A stretch of 59,036 nucleotides of DNA from Gemmatimonadota bacterium (GTDB taxonomy: Bacteria; Gemmatimonadota; Gemmatimonadetes; Gemmatimonadales; Gemmatimonadaceae). The notes beneath the pieces were generated by a model. That model was not told the origin of the DNA. It was given only the letters and a program-made list of their open reading frames with translations, and made no database searches. This document shows, in pieces, positions 40,515 through 48,961 of this stretch. A program made the translations under genes and the position numbers. Within the stretch, counting starts at the first letter, position 1. The number at the start of each line of letters is the position of its first letter. The DNA lies in NCBI GenBank assembly GCA_947461225.1, contig CANHJV010000003.1, positions 1 through 59,036 of the forward strand. Reading direction: 5' to 3'.

Positions 40515-40539
40515 AGCTCGAAAACACTCGGAGGTTTCG

Positions 40540-40683
40540 ATGTCGATGTACGAGAAGAGCGGCGGAATGACGGAGGAAGAAGCGATCCGCTTCAACAAGT
40601 ACTGGATCGCGGGCACGGGCGTGTGGGTGATGGGCGCTGTGATGGCGCACCTGTTGGCGTGGTCGTGGCGTCCCTGGTTCTAG
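40540..40683 (+). CDS. pufB: Light-harvesting beta subunit (47 aa)
   Basis: MSMYEKSGGMTEEEAIRFNKYWIAGTGVWVMGAVMAHLLAWSWRPWF; AHLLAWxWRPWF is a beta hallmark; GGAGG RBS. Below the ORF-track size cutoff. Confidence 0.95.
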   Translation: MSMYEKSGGMTEEEAIRFNKYWIAGTGVWVMGAVMAHLLAWSWRPWF

Positions 40684-40727
40684 GCTTCGCCGGACCTTCC
40701 CTCTCAACAGCGCATTAGGAGACCAAT

Positions 40728-40898
40728 ATGTATCGCATTTGGATCGGGCTGGATCCTCACCTGATTATGGGCGGCATCGGCTCGTTCATCGCGGGCGCGG
40801 TGTTGTTCATGCATCTGTTTGCGTTTAGCCAGCTGAACTGGCCGTCGTCACTGAAGGCCACATACGCGAATACGGCCGCACCTGCCGCCACCCGTTAA
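40728..40898 (+). CDS. Light-harvesting alpha-type subunit, first copy (56 aa, divergent)
   Basis: MYRIWIGLDPHLIMGGIGSFIAGAVLFMHLFAFSQLNWPSSLKATYANTAAPAATR; AGGAG RBS; TM with a single His. Not in the ORF track. Confidence 0.9.
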   Translation: MYRIWIGLDPHLIMGGIGSFIAGAVLFMHLFAFSQLNWPSSLKATYANTAAPAATR

Positions 40899-40907
40899 GG
40901 AGCTGTC

Positions 40908-41123
40908 ATGCATCGTATTTGGCTGATGTATGACCCGCGTCGAGTGATGGTTGCCGTCGCCGGCTTTGTAGGCGCACTCGCGTTTGTCATTCATTTCATC
41001 CTGCTCAGTTCGCAGCGGTACTCGTGGATTGAGAACGGGACGCTGTCCGCCGTGCAGGCACCCGTTGGCGCTTCGGCTCCGGCGATGGCGGCAGAGATGT
41101 CGCCGCTCCCGCCCGGCCGGTAA
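40908..41123 (+). CDS. pufA: Light-harvesting LH1 alpha subunit, second copy (71 aa, canonical LH1-like)
   Basis: MHRIWLMYDPRRVMVAVAGFVGALAFVIHFILLSSQRYSWIENG...; DPRR and HFILLSxxRxxW match LH1 alpha; AAGGAG RBS. Confidence 0.93.
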   Translation: MHRIWLMYDPRRVMVAVAGFVGALAFVIHFILLSSQRYSWIENGTLSAVQAPVGASAPAMAAEMSPLPPGR

Positions 41124-41139
41124 TTCTTCGCGCGTCCAC

Positions 41140-41184
41140 GCCGGAGTGGCGATTCGCACGTGTCGGTGCGAAGCCATCTCCGGC
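41140..41184 (+). other. Intercistronic stem-loop between the LH alpha gene and pufL
   Basis: GCCGGAG-TGGC-ga-TTCGCAC / GTGCGAA-GCCA-t-CTCCGGC, 18 paired positions with two small bulges. Confidence 0.65.
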
Positions 41185-41228
41185 CGACGCCAGCCTTGGC
41201 CCTCGACGCTCGCTTGGAGAAATCGCCC

Positions 41229-42053
41229 ATGGCGATGCTCAGTTTTGAGAAGAAGTACCGTGTACGCGGCGGAACGCTGATCGGCGGAGATCTGTTCGAT
41301 TTCTGGTTCGGTCCGTTTTACGTAGGGTTTTTCGGCGTCTCGGCCATCTTCTTTATTGTCCTTGGCACGGTGCTTTGTGTCTGGGGCGCAGCCATGGGTC
41401 CGACGTGGAACCTCTGGCAAATCTCTATTGCACCGCCTGACCTGAAGTATGGTCTGGGCTTCGCTCCGCTCCGCGAAGGCGGACTCTGGCAGATCATCAC
41501 GATTTGTGCGATTGGTGCGTTCGGCAGCTGGGCGCTCCGACAGGCCGAGATCAGCCGGAAGCTGGGCATGGGCATGCACATCCCCTTTGCTTACGGCGCG
41601 GCCGTGCTCGCGTACGTGACCTTGGTGGTGATTCGGCCGGTGTTGCTCGGCGCCTGGGGACACGGCTTCCCGTACGGCATCTTCTCCCATCTCGATTGGG
41701 TGTCGAACGTCGGGTATCAGTACCTGCACTTCCACTACAATCCGGCGCACATGATCGCCGTGACGTTCTTCTTCACGAACTGCCTCGCCTTGGCGATGCA
41801 TGGGTCACTGATTCTGTCAGTGACGAATCCGAAGAAGGGCACGCCGGTTGGCACGAGCGAAACGGAAAACGTGTTCTTCCGCGATCTCCTGGGCTACTCG
41901 ATCGGCGCGATTGGTATTCATCGGCTTGGGATGTTTTTGGCCATGGGCGCGGCGATTTGGAGCGCGATCTGTATCGTGATCTCGGGCCCCTTCTGGTCGT
42001 CAGGGTGGCCGGAGTGGTGGGGCTGGTGGCTTAATCTTCCGATTTGGCGCTGA
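41229..42053 (+). CDS. pufL: Photosynthetic reaction centre subunit L
   Basis: [68 protein letters not shown]. Confidence 0.98.
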   Translation: MAMLSFEKKYRVRGGTLIGGDLFDFWFGPFYVGFFGVSAIFFIVLGTVLCVWGAAMGPTWNLWQISIAPPDLKYGLGFAPLREGGLWQIITICAIGAFGSWALRQAEISRKLGMGMHIPFAYGAAVLAYVTLVVIRPVLLGAWGHGFPYGIFSHLDWVSNVGYQYLHFHYNPAHMIAVTFFFTNCLALAMHGSLILSVTNPKKGTPVGTSETENVFFRDLLGYSIGAIGIHRLGMFLAMGAAIWSAICIVISGPFWSSGWPEWWGWWLNLPIWR

Positions 42054-42067
42054 GGAGAATCGACCTG

Positions 42068-43237
42068 ATGCTTGAGTACCAGAATCTCTTCACGCGCGTC
42101 CAAGTCCGCACCGTCCCCGAGGCGGGCATCCCGATCGAGGATTCGCCGGGCGGACGCTTGGGCACCGGCACCTTCTCGTATCTCGCCGGTAAGCTCGGCG
42201 ATGCGCAGATCGGCCCGATCTATCTTGGAACCGCGGGCACGTTCTCCCTGCTCTTCGGATTCCTCGCCTTCGAGATCATCGGCCTCAACATGTGGGCCTC
42301 CGTGGGCTGGGATCCGGTCGAATTCATTCGACAGCTGCCGTGGCTGGCGCTCGAACCGCCGCCACCACAGTACGGGCTGCATCTTCCGCCACTGCAACAA
42401 GGTGGCTGGTATCTGATGGCCGGGTTCTTCCTCACGGTCAGCATTCTGCTCTGGTGGCTGCGCGTGTACCGTCGGGCCACGGCGTTGAACATGGGCACGC
42501 ATCTGCCCTGGGCATTCGGCTCGGCGATCTTCCTGTACTCCACGTTCTTCTTCCAGCCGCTGCTGGTGGGCAGCTGGAGTGAGATGGTGCCCTTCGGCAT
42601 CTTCCCGCACCTCGATTGGACGTCGGCCTTTTCGATTCGCTACGGGAACCTGTACTACAATCCGTTCCACGCGCTCTCGATCGTGTTCTTGTACGGCAGC
42701 GCGGTGCTGTTCGCCATGCACGGCGCGACGATTCTGGCCGTAGCCCGTCTCGGCGGTGAACGCGAGATCGAGCAGATCACCGATCGTGGTACGGCGGCCG
42801 AACGCTCCATGCTCTTCTGGCGCTGGACGATGGGTTTCAACGCGACGATGGAGTCGATCCATCGGTGGTCCTGGTGGTTCGCCGTGCTCACCACGTTTAC
42901 CGGCGGTATCGGTATCCTGCTCACGGGCACCGTGGTGGACAACTGGTATCTCTGGGGTGTCAAACACGGTTTGGTCTCGCCCTATCCGGCGCAGAACAAC
43001 CTCACGGCCGAACAGCAGGAACTGCTGCGTGGCCGGTATCAAGGAACCGCCCCGGACTCATTCCCCACGTACGTGGCGCCGCAACCTGCGATGATGCTCG
43101 ACTCGACGGCCCTGATGACGCCAGCAGATTCGCTGACGGCAGACTCGACCCGAGTCGACTCCCTCGCGACGCCGGCAGCAGCCGGTCCCGCTACCGCAAA
43201 GCCGACCGCCGCCCCTGCTGGAGGAAAGTCACCGTGA
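42068..43237 (+). CDS. pufM: Photosynthetic reaction centre subunit M with C-terminal low-complexity extension
   Basis: [85 protein letters not shown]. Confidence 0.98.
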   Translation: MLEYQNLFTRVQVRTVPEAGIPIEDSPGGRLGTGTFSYLAGKLGDAQIGPIYLGTAGTFSLLFGFLAFEIIGLNMWASVGWDPVEFIRQLPWLALEPPPPQYGLHLPPLQQGGWYLMAGFFLTVSILLWWLRVYRRATALNMGTHLPWAFGSAIFLYSTFFFQPLLVGSWSEMVPFGIFPHLDWTSAFSIRYGNLYYNPFHALSIVFLYGSAVLFAMHGATILAVARLGGEREIEQITDRGTAAERSMLFWRWTMGFNATMESIHRWSWWFAVLTTFTGGIGILLTGTVVDNWYLWGVKHGLVSPYPAQNNLTAEQQELLRGRYQGTAPDSFPTYVAPQPAMMLDSTALMTPADSLTADSTRVDSLATPAAAGPATAKPTAAPAGGKSP

Positions 43238-44358
43238 GTTTCCTGACACCCACGTGCCGCCGCCTCGTCGCGGCGGCCATCCCCTTGGCGATGTTGTCGT
43301 TGGGGGGGTGTGGCGATGCACGAACGGACTCGGTTCAAGTCGGGTACCGTGGAACGGCGATGGAGCAGAATTACGACCATGGCGATCTGAAGGCGAAGTT
43401 CGCGCAGGTGAAGATCCCCACGCCGCTCCCCCCAGCGGGTGCGTCACCGCCGGGTCCACTCCCCTGGCAGAACGTACAGGTGCTGAACGACATCTCGGTC
43501 GGTGAATTCAACCGCACGATGGTGGCGATGAGCACCTGGGTGGCCGGCACCGGCAACTGCGCCTACTGTCACAACATCGCCAATCTCGCGTCCGACACGC
43601 TACCGAACGGCAAACCGCTGTACACGAAGCTCGTGGCCCGTCGCATGCTGCAGATGACCCGCCAGATCAACGGCCAGTACTCGCAGCACGTGAAGAACAC
43701 CGGCGTCACCTGCTACACCTGTCACATGGGCAAGCCGCTGCCGAATGGCCTCTGGTTCTACTCCAACCAGACCGACTATCTCCGGCACTATCTCGATCGC
43801 GACGGAGCTCGGGTCGTCACGCAGCAGATGTCGCCGACGAACATGAACCGAAGCTCGGTGAAGCAGACGGAGTGGACGTATTCGCTGATGATGTCCCAGT
43901 CCCGGTCGTTGGGCGTCAACTGCACCTATTGCCACAACAGCCGTCAGTTCGCCAGTTGGAAGGAAGCGCCGCCGGCGCGCGTGACCGCGTATCATGGCAT
44001 TCTCATGTTGCGCGACGTGAATCAGAACTACCTGTCGCCGCTGCAGCCGGTGTACCCCGCGGTGCGCTTGGGCGCTCAGGGCGATGCCCCGAAGGCCCAG
44101 TGTGTAACCTGCCACAACGGGGCCTACAAGCCGCTGTATGGCGCGCAGATGGTGAAGCACTATCCGGCCCTTTGGGGTCGGTCGGATTGGAACGGTGTGC
44201 CCTTCCAAGGGCTGGGGACACCAGCCGTTGCACCGACGGCAACCGACAGCACGGCGAAGCCCGCGATGCCGGTGCCACCGCAGGTGAAGGCCACCAGCAG
44301 TGCCGCCCCGTCGACGGGAGCCGCGACGGTGGGTGCTGGCAACGTGAATCGGCAGTAG
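43234..44358 (+). CDS. pufC: Reaction-centre tetrahaem cytochrome c subunit, lipoprotein
   Basis: Lipobox LSLGGCGD; four CxxCH (CAYCH, CYTCH, CTYCH, CVTCH); GTGA overlap with pufM. Confidence 0.96.
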   Translation: MSFLTPTCRRLVAAAIPLAMLSLGGCGDARTDSVQVGYRGTAMEQNYDHGDLKAKFAQVKIPTPLPPAGASPPGPLPWQNVQVLNDISVGEFNRTMVAMSTWVAGTGNCAYCHNIANLASDTLPNGKPLYTKLVARRMLQMTRQINGQYSQHVKNTGVTCYTCHMGKPLPNGLWFYSNQTDYLRHYLDRDGARVVTQQMSPTNMNRSSVKQTEWTYSLMMSQSRSLGVNCTYCHNSRQFASWKEAPPARVTAYHGILMLRDVNQNYLSPLQPVYPAVRLGAQGDAPKAQCVTCHNGAYKPLYGAQMVKHYPALWGRSDWNGVPFQGLGTPAVAPTATDSTAKPAMPVPPQVKATSSAAPSTGAATVGAGNVNRQ

Positions 44359-44411
44359 TCTCGCCGCGACACTGGAACTGCGCATCGGGCTCTTGTCCAC
44401 CGCGCAACCCA

Positions 44412-44440
44412 CCCCGTAATGCCGATTCGGCATTGCGGGG
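44412..44440 (+). terminator. Terminator of the puf operon
   Basis: CCCCGTAATGCCGATTCGGCATTGCGGGG followed by TTT. Confidence 0.7.
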
Positions 44441-44571
44441 TTTCGCGTTCCTCCCGGACTGTTCGGCCATTCGTACCCACGTGTGCGAAACCGAAGCGCA
44501 TGGCGGCGCGTTGAACGTGCGACCGCCGGAGTACCGGACTTCCCGCCTCTCGCCTTCTTATCACGACACCG

Positions 44572-45213
44572 ATGTCTACACGTCGCCTTCCCGTTTACAT
44601 CCTCGCCGACGTCTCAGGATCAATGCAGGGGACTCCCATCGAGTCGGTGAAGTCCGGCATTCGCCAGTTGCATCGCGATTTGTTAGGCGATCCGCAGTCC
44701 ATCGAGAGTGCCTATCTGTCGGTGCTCACGTTCGGCAACGACGCGCAGCAACTCGTCCCGCTCACGGAGGTGGCGATGTTCAATCCGCCGGAACTCTCGG
44801 CGAGCGGAACCACCAACTTCGGCGCCGGGTTGCGCCTCCTGCTCGACTCGTTCGAGCGTGAGTTGGTTCGCACGACGGCCGAGCAGAAGGGCGACTGGAG
44901 ACCCCTCGTGTTTATTCTCTCCGATGGAGCGCCCACCGACGCCGAGTGGCCGATGTACGCGCAACAGCTTCGGGAACGCCGGCCGGCCAACATCATTGCG
45001 GTGGCCTGCGGCGATCAAGCCGATGTGGAAGCCCTCAAGCAGGTCACCGAAATCGTGATCAAGATGCAGGACATGTCGCCAGATGCGTTCAAGTCGTTCT
45101 TCCGGTTCGTGTCGGCGTCCATCAAGCAAACCAGCGCGAAGGTCGGCGCCGTGGCGGATGGCGGCGGCATTACCCTGCCCCCGCCGCCGCCTGGCATCAC
45201 GATCGTTCCGTGA
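44572..45213 (+). CDS. vWA-domain protein, TerY-like
   Basis: LPVYILADVSGSMQGTPIESVKSGIRQLHRDLLGDPQS; MIDAS DVSGSM; FILSDGAPTDAEWPMYAQQL. Confidence 0.9.
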   Translation: MSTRRLPVYILADVSGSMQGTPIESVKSGIRQLHRDLLGDPQSIESAYLSVLTFGNDAQQLVPLTEVAMFNPPELSASGTTNFGAGLRLLLDSFERELVRTTAEQKGDWRPLVFILSDGAPTDAEWPMYAQQLRERRPANIIAVACGDQADVEALKQVTEIVIKMQDMSPDAFKSFFRFVSASIKQTSAKVGAVADGGGITLPPPPPGITIVP

Positions 45214-46247
45214 GTGACGAGTCAGTCACATCACCCGAGAGCGTCACGGCGCCGGCGCTTCCGCCGCGACCCGTGTGGACCGTGGTCACGCCGTCCGTAG
45301 CCTGGTGCCCCGACGAGTGGCGTGAGCATCTCGAGGCAATCGCCCCGGGCGTCACCAACGGGCATGGCGCGCCACAGCACGAAGAAGCCGTCGGAGCGCA
45401 GGCGCAACGCAGCGACTGGGATCTGCTGCTGGCGTCGCGACGTGGGCGTTTACACGCGCATCGCGGCGAGCATCGGGAGGATGCCGGTACCGTGCTGCTC
45501 TGCGAGCACGGATGGTGCGCCGCCGTGGCCGACGGTGCGGGATCCGCGCCGTACAGCCGGCTCGGTGCCGCGATCGCCGTGCACGCCGTGACGCATGCGC
45601 TCAGAGACCTGCTGCAGGCCTCGCCGCCACGCGGTGGCGTGTTGCCGGCAACCGCCCTCCACACCGCGCTCCTGACTGCCGCCAGCGACGTACAGCAGGC
45701 CATGCAGGCGTTTGCCGACCGCACAGGATGTGCGCCCCGGGCGCTGCGCACCACCCTGCTGGTGGCCGCCCTGCATCATGACAACATCGGCCTCCTGCAA
45801 GTCGGCGATGGCGGGATCGTCTGGTTGCACGACGACGGTCGGACGAGTCAACCGATGCAGGGCGACGCCGGCGAGTTTTCCGGCGAAGTCGCCCATTTCT
45901 TGCCCGACGCCGGCGCCTTGGCGCGGCTGCAGCAGTCGGTGTTGGTGCAACCCGCGGCGGGATGCGCCGCGGTGCTGCTGGCGAGTGATGGCGTGGAGGA
46001 TCCCTGGTATCCGCTGCCGCGCCATGCGGCCGCGCTGTATCAGCAGTTGCAGCACGGGGTCTCGTCCGAGCAGGCGACCGCCGCCGGCGTGTCGCCCGCA
46101 CACACCACGACGGTGCTGAACGCGCCCGATCCGGTGCGTGCATTGGTCGACTGGCTGTCCTTCGAGAAGCGCGGCGAAAATGACGATCGTACGCTGTGCG
46201 TGGCCCGCAGAGTGGGGAGTGTATGGGCGCCGTTAGCTGCCGCCTGA
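45210..46247 (+). CDS. PP2C-type protein phosphatase
   Basis: WCAAVADGAGSAPYSRLGAAIAV, LLQVGDGGIVWL, AAVLLASDGVEDPW, RGENDDRTLCVA; GTG start overlapping the vWA stop. Confidence 0.87.
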   Translation: MSDESVTSPESVTAPALPPRPVWTVVTPSVAWCPDEWREHLEAIAPGVTNGHGAPQHEEAVGAQAQRSDWDLLLASRRGRLHAHRGEHREDAGTVLLCEHGWCAAVADGAGSAPYSRLGAAIAVHAVTHALRDLLQASPPRGGVLPATALHTALLTAASDVQQAMQAFADRTGCAPRALRTTLLVAALHHDNIGLLQVGDGGIVWLHDDGRTSQPMQGDAGEFSGEVAHFLPDAGALARLQQSVLVQPAAGCAAVLLASDGVEDPWYPLPRHAAALYQQLQHGVSSEQATAAGVSPAHTTTVLNAPDPVRALVDWLSFEKRGENDDRTLCVARRVGSVWAPLAAA

Positions 46248-47656
46248 CGGACGGGCGCGTTCTCCAGTTGGAGGACGAGCCCGTTGGTACCGGCGCCGAG
46301 AAGCGTGTCTTCCTCACGAAAGACCGGCGCTACGCCGTTGGCTTCTACTACGGGAGCCTCCGCGACCGACGCGAACGCGTGGAGCGCCTCACGCGCATCC
46401 TCACCACGTACAATCCCACGCTTGCCACGAACGGTGCCTATTGGGCGCCGTACTTCTGCTGGCCCGTCGGGATGATCGATGGTCCGCAGAGCATTTCGCG
46501 CGACTTCGCCATGCGGCACCAATTGGTGTGGCCCGCCATCGGCGTCGTCACACCGACCTATCGCAAGAACTTCTACTTCACGGATCGGTTTGGTCAGGCG
46601 CAGGAGAAGGAGGTGCGCTGGTTCACAGGCGGCAAGGCCTCCAAGTTCGTCCCGCAAGCCGAAAGCGGCTCGTTGTTGACCCGTTTGCAGATCGCCGTGC
46701 GTCTGACGCGCGCGGTGCGCCGGCTGCACATGGCCGGCCTCGCGCATGCGGATCTGTCAAACAAGAACGTGCTCGTCGATCCAAAGGGCGGCGAGGCGTG
46801 TATCATCGACATCGACTCGCTGGTCGTTCCGGGGATCGCGCCGCCGTCGGTGCTGGGGACGCCGGGCTACATCGCCCCGGAAGTGCTGGCGAACAAGGCA
46901 CAGCCCTCGATCGCGACGGACAAACACGCACTCGCCGTACTGCTGTACGAGCTGCTGCTCCAGCGGCATCCGTTACAGGGGAAGCGTGTGAACAGCACGC
47001 GCTCCGCCGAGGAGGACGAGCAACTCTCGATGGGCGCCAAGGCGCTCTTCGTGGAGCACCCCACGGATCGGCGTAACCCCTCCGTCAAAGCGATCGAGGT
47101 GGCCTGCACCCGTCTCGGGCCTGCGTTGGCGCACTGCTTCACGCAAACCTTTGTGCATGGCCTCCACGCCCCGTCGCAGCGTGCTGACGCCGCGGAATGG
47201 GAAGTCGCGCTGTATAAGACGATGCGCCATCTCTTCCCGATGTCCTCTGGCAAGTGGACGATTCTCGGGAAGGGGTTACCGATGACAAGCTTACGCGGTG
47301 ACGAACGGACCGCCGCACCGGTGCTCGTGGCCGAGCTCCATCAGGACACCGGGGAGAAAGTCATCTCGGAGCAGGACAGCCTCGTGCTGTGGCATCATCT
47401 CACCCTGCACGACTGGCACGTGCTGGTCGGCGCGTTGCCGGACGAACGTGCGGATCGCGCCGCGCGCGGCTACGTGGCGCAACACCAAGGGAAGTGGTGG
47501 CTCGTGAACACCAGCGACGTGCCATGGTACATCGTGGACGGCGACACCAACGTGCCGGTCGGTCGGAATGCGTCGGTGGAATGCATCGTGGGTCGTAGTG
47601 TTCGGATTGGCGACGCGAGGCCCGCCCGCGTCCTCCGTTTCGACGCCCTGCGCTGA
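46223..47656 (+). CDS. Protein-kinase-fold protein of TerY-P-type triad
   Basis: LAHADLSNKNVLVDPKGGEACIIDIDSLVVPG ... LGTPGYIAPEVL; overlaps the PP2C ORF. Confidence 0.85.
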   Translation: MGAVSCRLTDGRVLQLEDEPVGTGAEKRVFLTKDRRYAVGFYYGSLRDRRERVERLTRILTTYNPTLATNGAYWAPYFCWPVGMIDGPQSISRDFAMRHQLVWPAIGVVTPTYRKNFYFTDRFGQAQEKEVRWFTGGKASKFVPQAESGSLLTRLQIAVRLTRAVRRLHMAGLAHADLSNKNVLVDPKGGEACIIDIDSLVVPGIAPPSVLGTPGYIAPEVLANKAQPSIATDKHALAVLLYELLLQRHPLQGKRVNSTRSAEEDEQLSMGAKALFVEHPTDRRNPSVKAIEVACTRLGPALAHCFTQTFVHGLHAPSQRADAAEWEVALYKTMRHLFPMSSGKWTILGKGLPMTSLRGDERTAAPVLVAELHQDTGEKVISEQDSLVLWHHLTLHDWHVLVGALPDERADRAARGYVAQHQGKWWLVNTSDVPWYIVDGDTNVPVGRNASVECIVGRSVRIGDARPARVLRFDALR

Positions 47657-47664
47657 ATCCGACG

Positions 47665-48912
47665 GTGTCTGCGTCGACTGATGCCTTTGCGCGTGCCGCG
47701 ACGGCGCTCGCGGATGCGTGGCGACGCGATGCGTCCCGGTTCGAGACGTCGCCGACACGTGTCATCAACGAATTGTTGGATGCGTGCGGGAGCGATCACC
47801 GGCCGCTCGTGAATCTGTTGCTCTCCGTGGACGCCACGTTTCGTGCACGGTTCACCATCGGATCGACGAACGACGCGTGGGAGATGCGGCGCGCGCCCAT
47901 GGTGCACCATCTCGTCGCGACGCGATACCTGCAACCCGACGTGGCACGATGGGTCGTGGACGCCTGGGGTGCAGCGTTGGCGGTCGGACCTGCTGTCGTA
48001 ACAGGTCCTGCCCTGTCGCACGAGCTCGAGCCCGCGGGCGCTTCGCGCACCGCCACGTCGTGGGGGGGCGCATCGACGCACGGCCACGGCGCGGTGTTGC
48101 CGGCACCACCGCCCACAACCACCCGTGGCACCAACGCGATCATGGCGGCACCTCGAACGGGTGGACGGTCCCTGGCGACCACGCGGCCCTCGGGGAACAT
48201 CGCCACGGCGACGGCTCGGCCCGTACCGCGTTGGCGCAGCACGGGTATTGGCGTCAGCCCCGCACAGGCGGCGCAAGCGCAGCGAACCGAGCGCATCTGG
48301 TTTGGCGTCATGGCCGCCACCGGCCTCATCGTGTTCGTGGCGGGCGCGATCGGCATTGCCAATCGGAAGTCGCAGGCCGCAACGGCCGCCGCGATTCTGC
48401 CGGCCGTCACGCCCGCCGTGCGCGCGATCGATGGACAATCGATGCGCCAACTTCCGCCTGCCGACCCCCTGACGGCGCCGGTCGTGGTCGCGGACGCCGA
48501 CCGGGGGCCCGACGGATCGTTGTCGGCGGTGGCCTCCGGCTTCCGCGGCGTGTACCGCGTGCACCAGAAGGTACGCGTCGTGGACGGGAGTGCGAGTTGC
48601 TCGCGCCTTGCGGCCGTTCTGGCGCCCGGCCGAACCAGTATCGAACGCATTGAGCACCAGCCGGGATCGCGCGATTTCGCGCTGGCAACCCGCGCCGTGA
48701 ACGGAACGGTCGACGCCAACGGCGCGTTCGAGATCGGTCCAGCCGGTGGCACCACGGACGGCATCCGATGGCAGTTTGCAATGCGCGGACGATTTACCGC
48801 GACCGGCTTTATCGCCGAAACTCAAACGAAAACCAGTGCCATCATCCGGTGGGGTCGAACACAGCAGTGCATAACGCTGGCCGATCTGGTCGCCGAGCGC
48901 ATCACCCAATGA
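47665..48912 (+). CDS. Hypothetical single-TM protein A (helical N-domain, TM, extracytoplasmic C-domain)
   Basis: Contiguous with the triad; ARWVVDAWGAAL N-domain motif; TM FGVMAATGLIVFVAGAIGIA; GVYRVHQKVRVVDGSASC C-domain. Confidence 0.75.
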   Translation: MSASTDAFARAATALADAWRRDASRFETSPTRVINELLDACGSDHRPLVNLLLSVDATFRARFTIGSTNDAWEMRRAPMVHHLVATRYLQPDVARWVVDAWGAALAVGPAVVTGPALSHELEPAGASRTATSWGGASTHGHGAVLPAPPPTTTRGTNAIMAAPRTGGRSLATTRPSGNIATATARPVPRWRSTGIGVSPAQAAQAQRTERIWFGVMAATGLIVFVAGAIGIANRKSQAATAAAILPAVTPAVRAIDGQSMRQLPPADPLTAPVVVADADRGPDGSLSAVASGFRGVYRVHQKVRVVDGSASCSRLAAVLAPGRTSIERIEHQPGSRDFALATRAVNGTVDANGAFEIGPAGGTTDGIRWQFAMRGRFTATGFIAETQTKTSAIIRWGRTQQCITLADLVAERITQ

Positions 48913-48961
48913 CAGGACAGGTCGCGCGCCGGCGCGAAACCTGGCGGGAAGCGCAGCACCG

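Noticed and set aside
44359-44571. PpsR-type operator upstream of the vWA gene
   Set aside because: Only TGT-N12-ACC (partial) found; no perfect TGT-N12-ACA in this gap, so no support for shared PpsR control of the TerY-P-like block.
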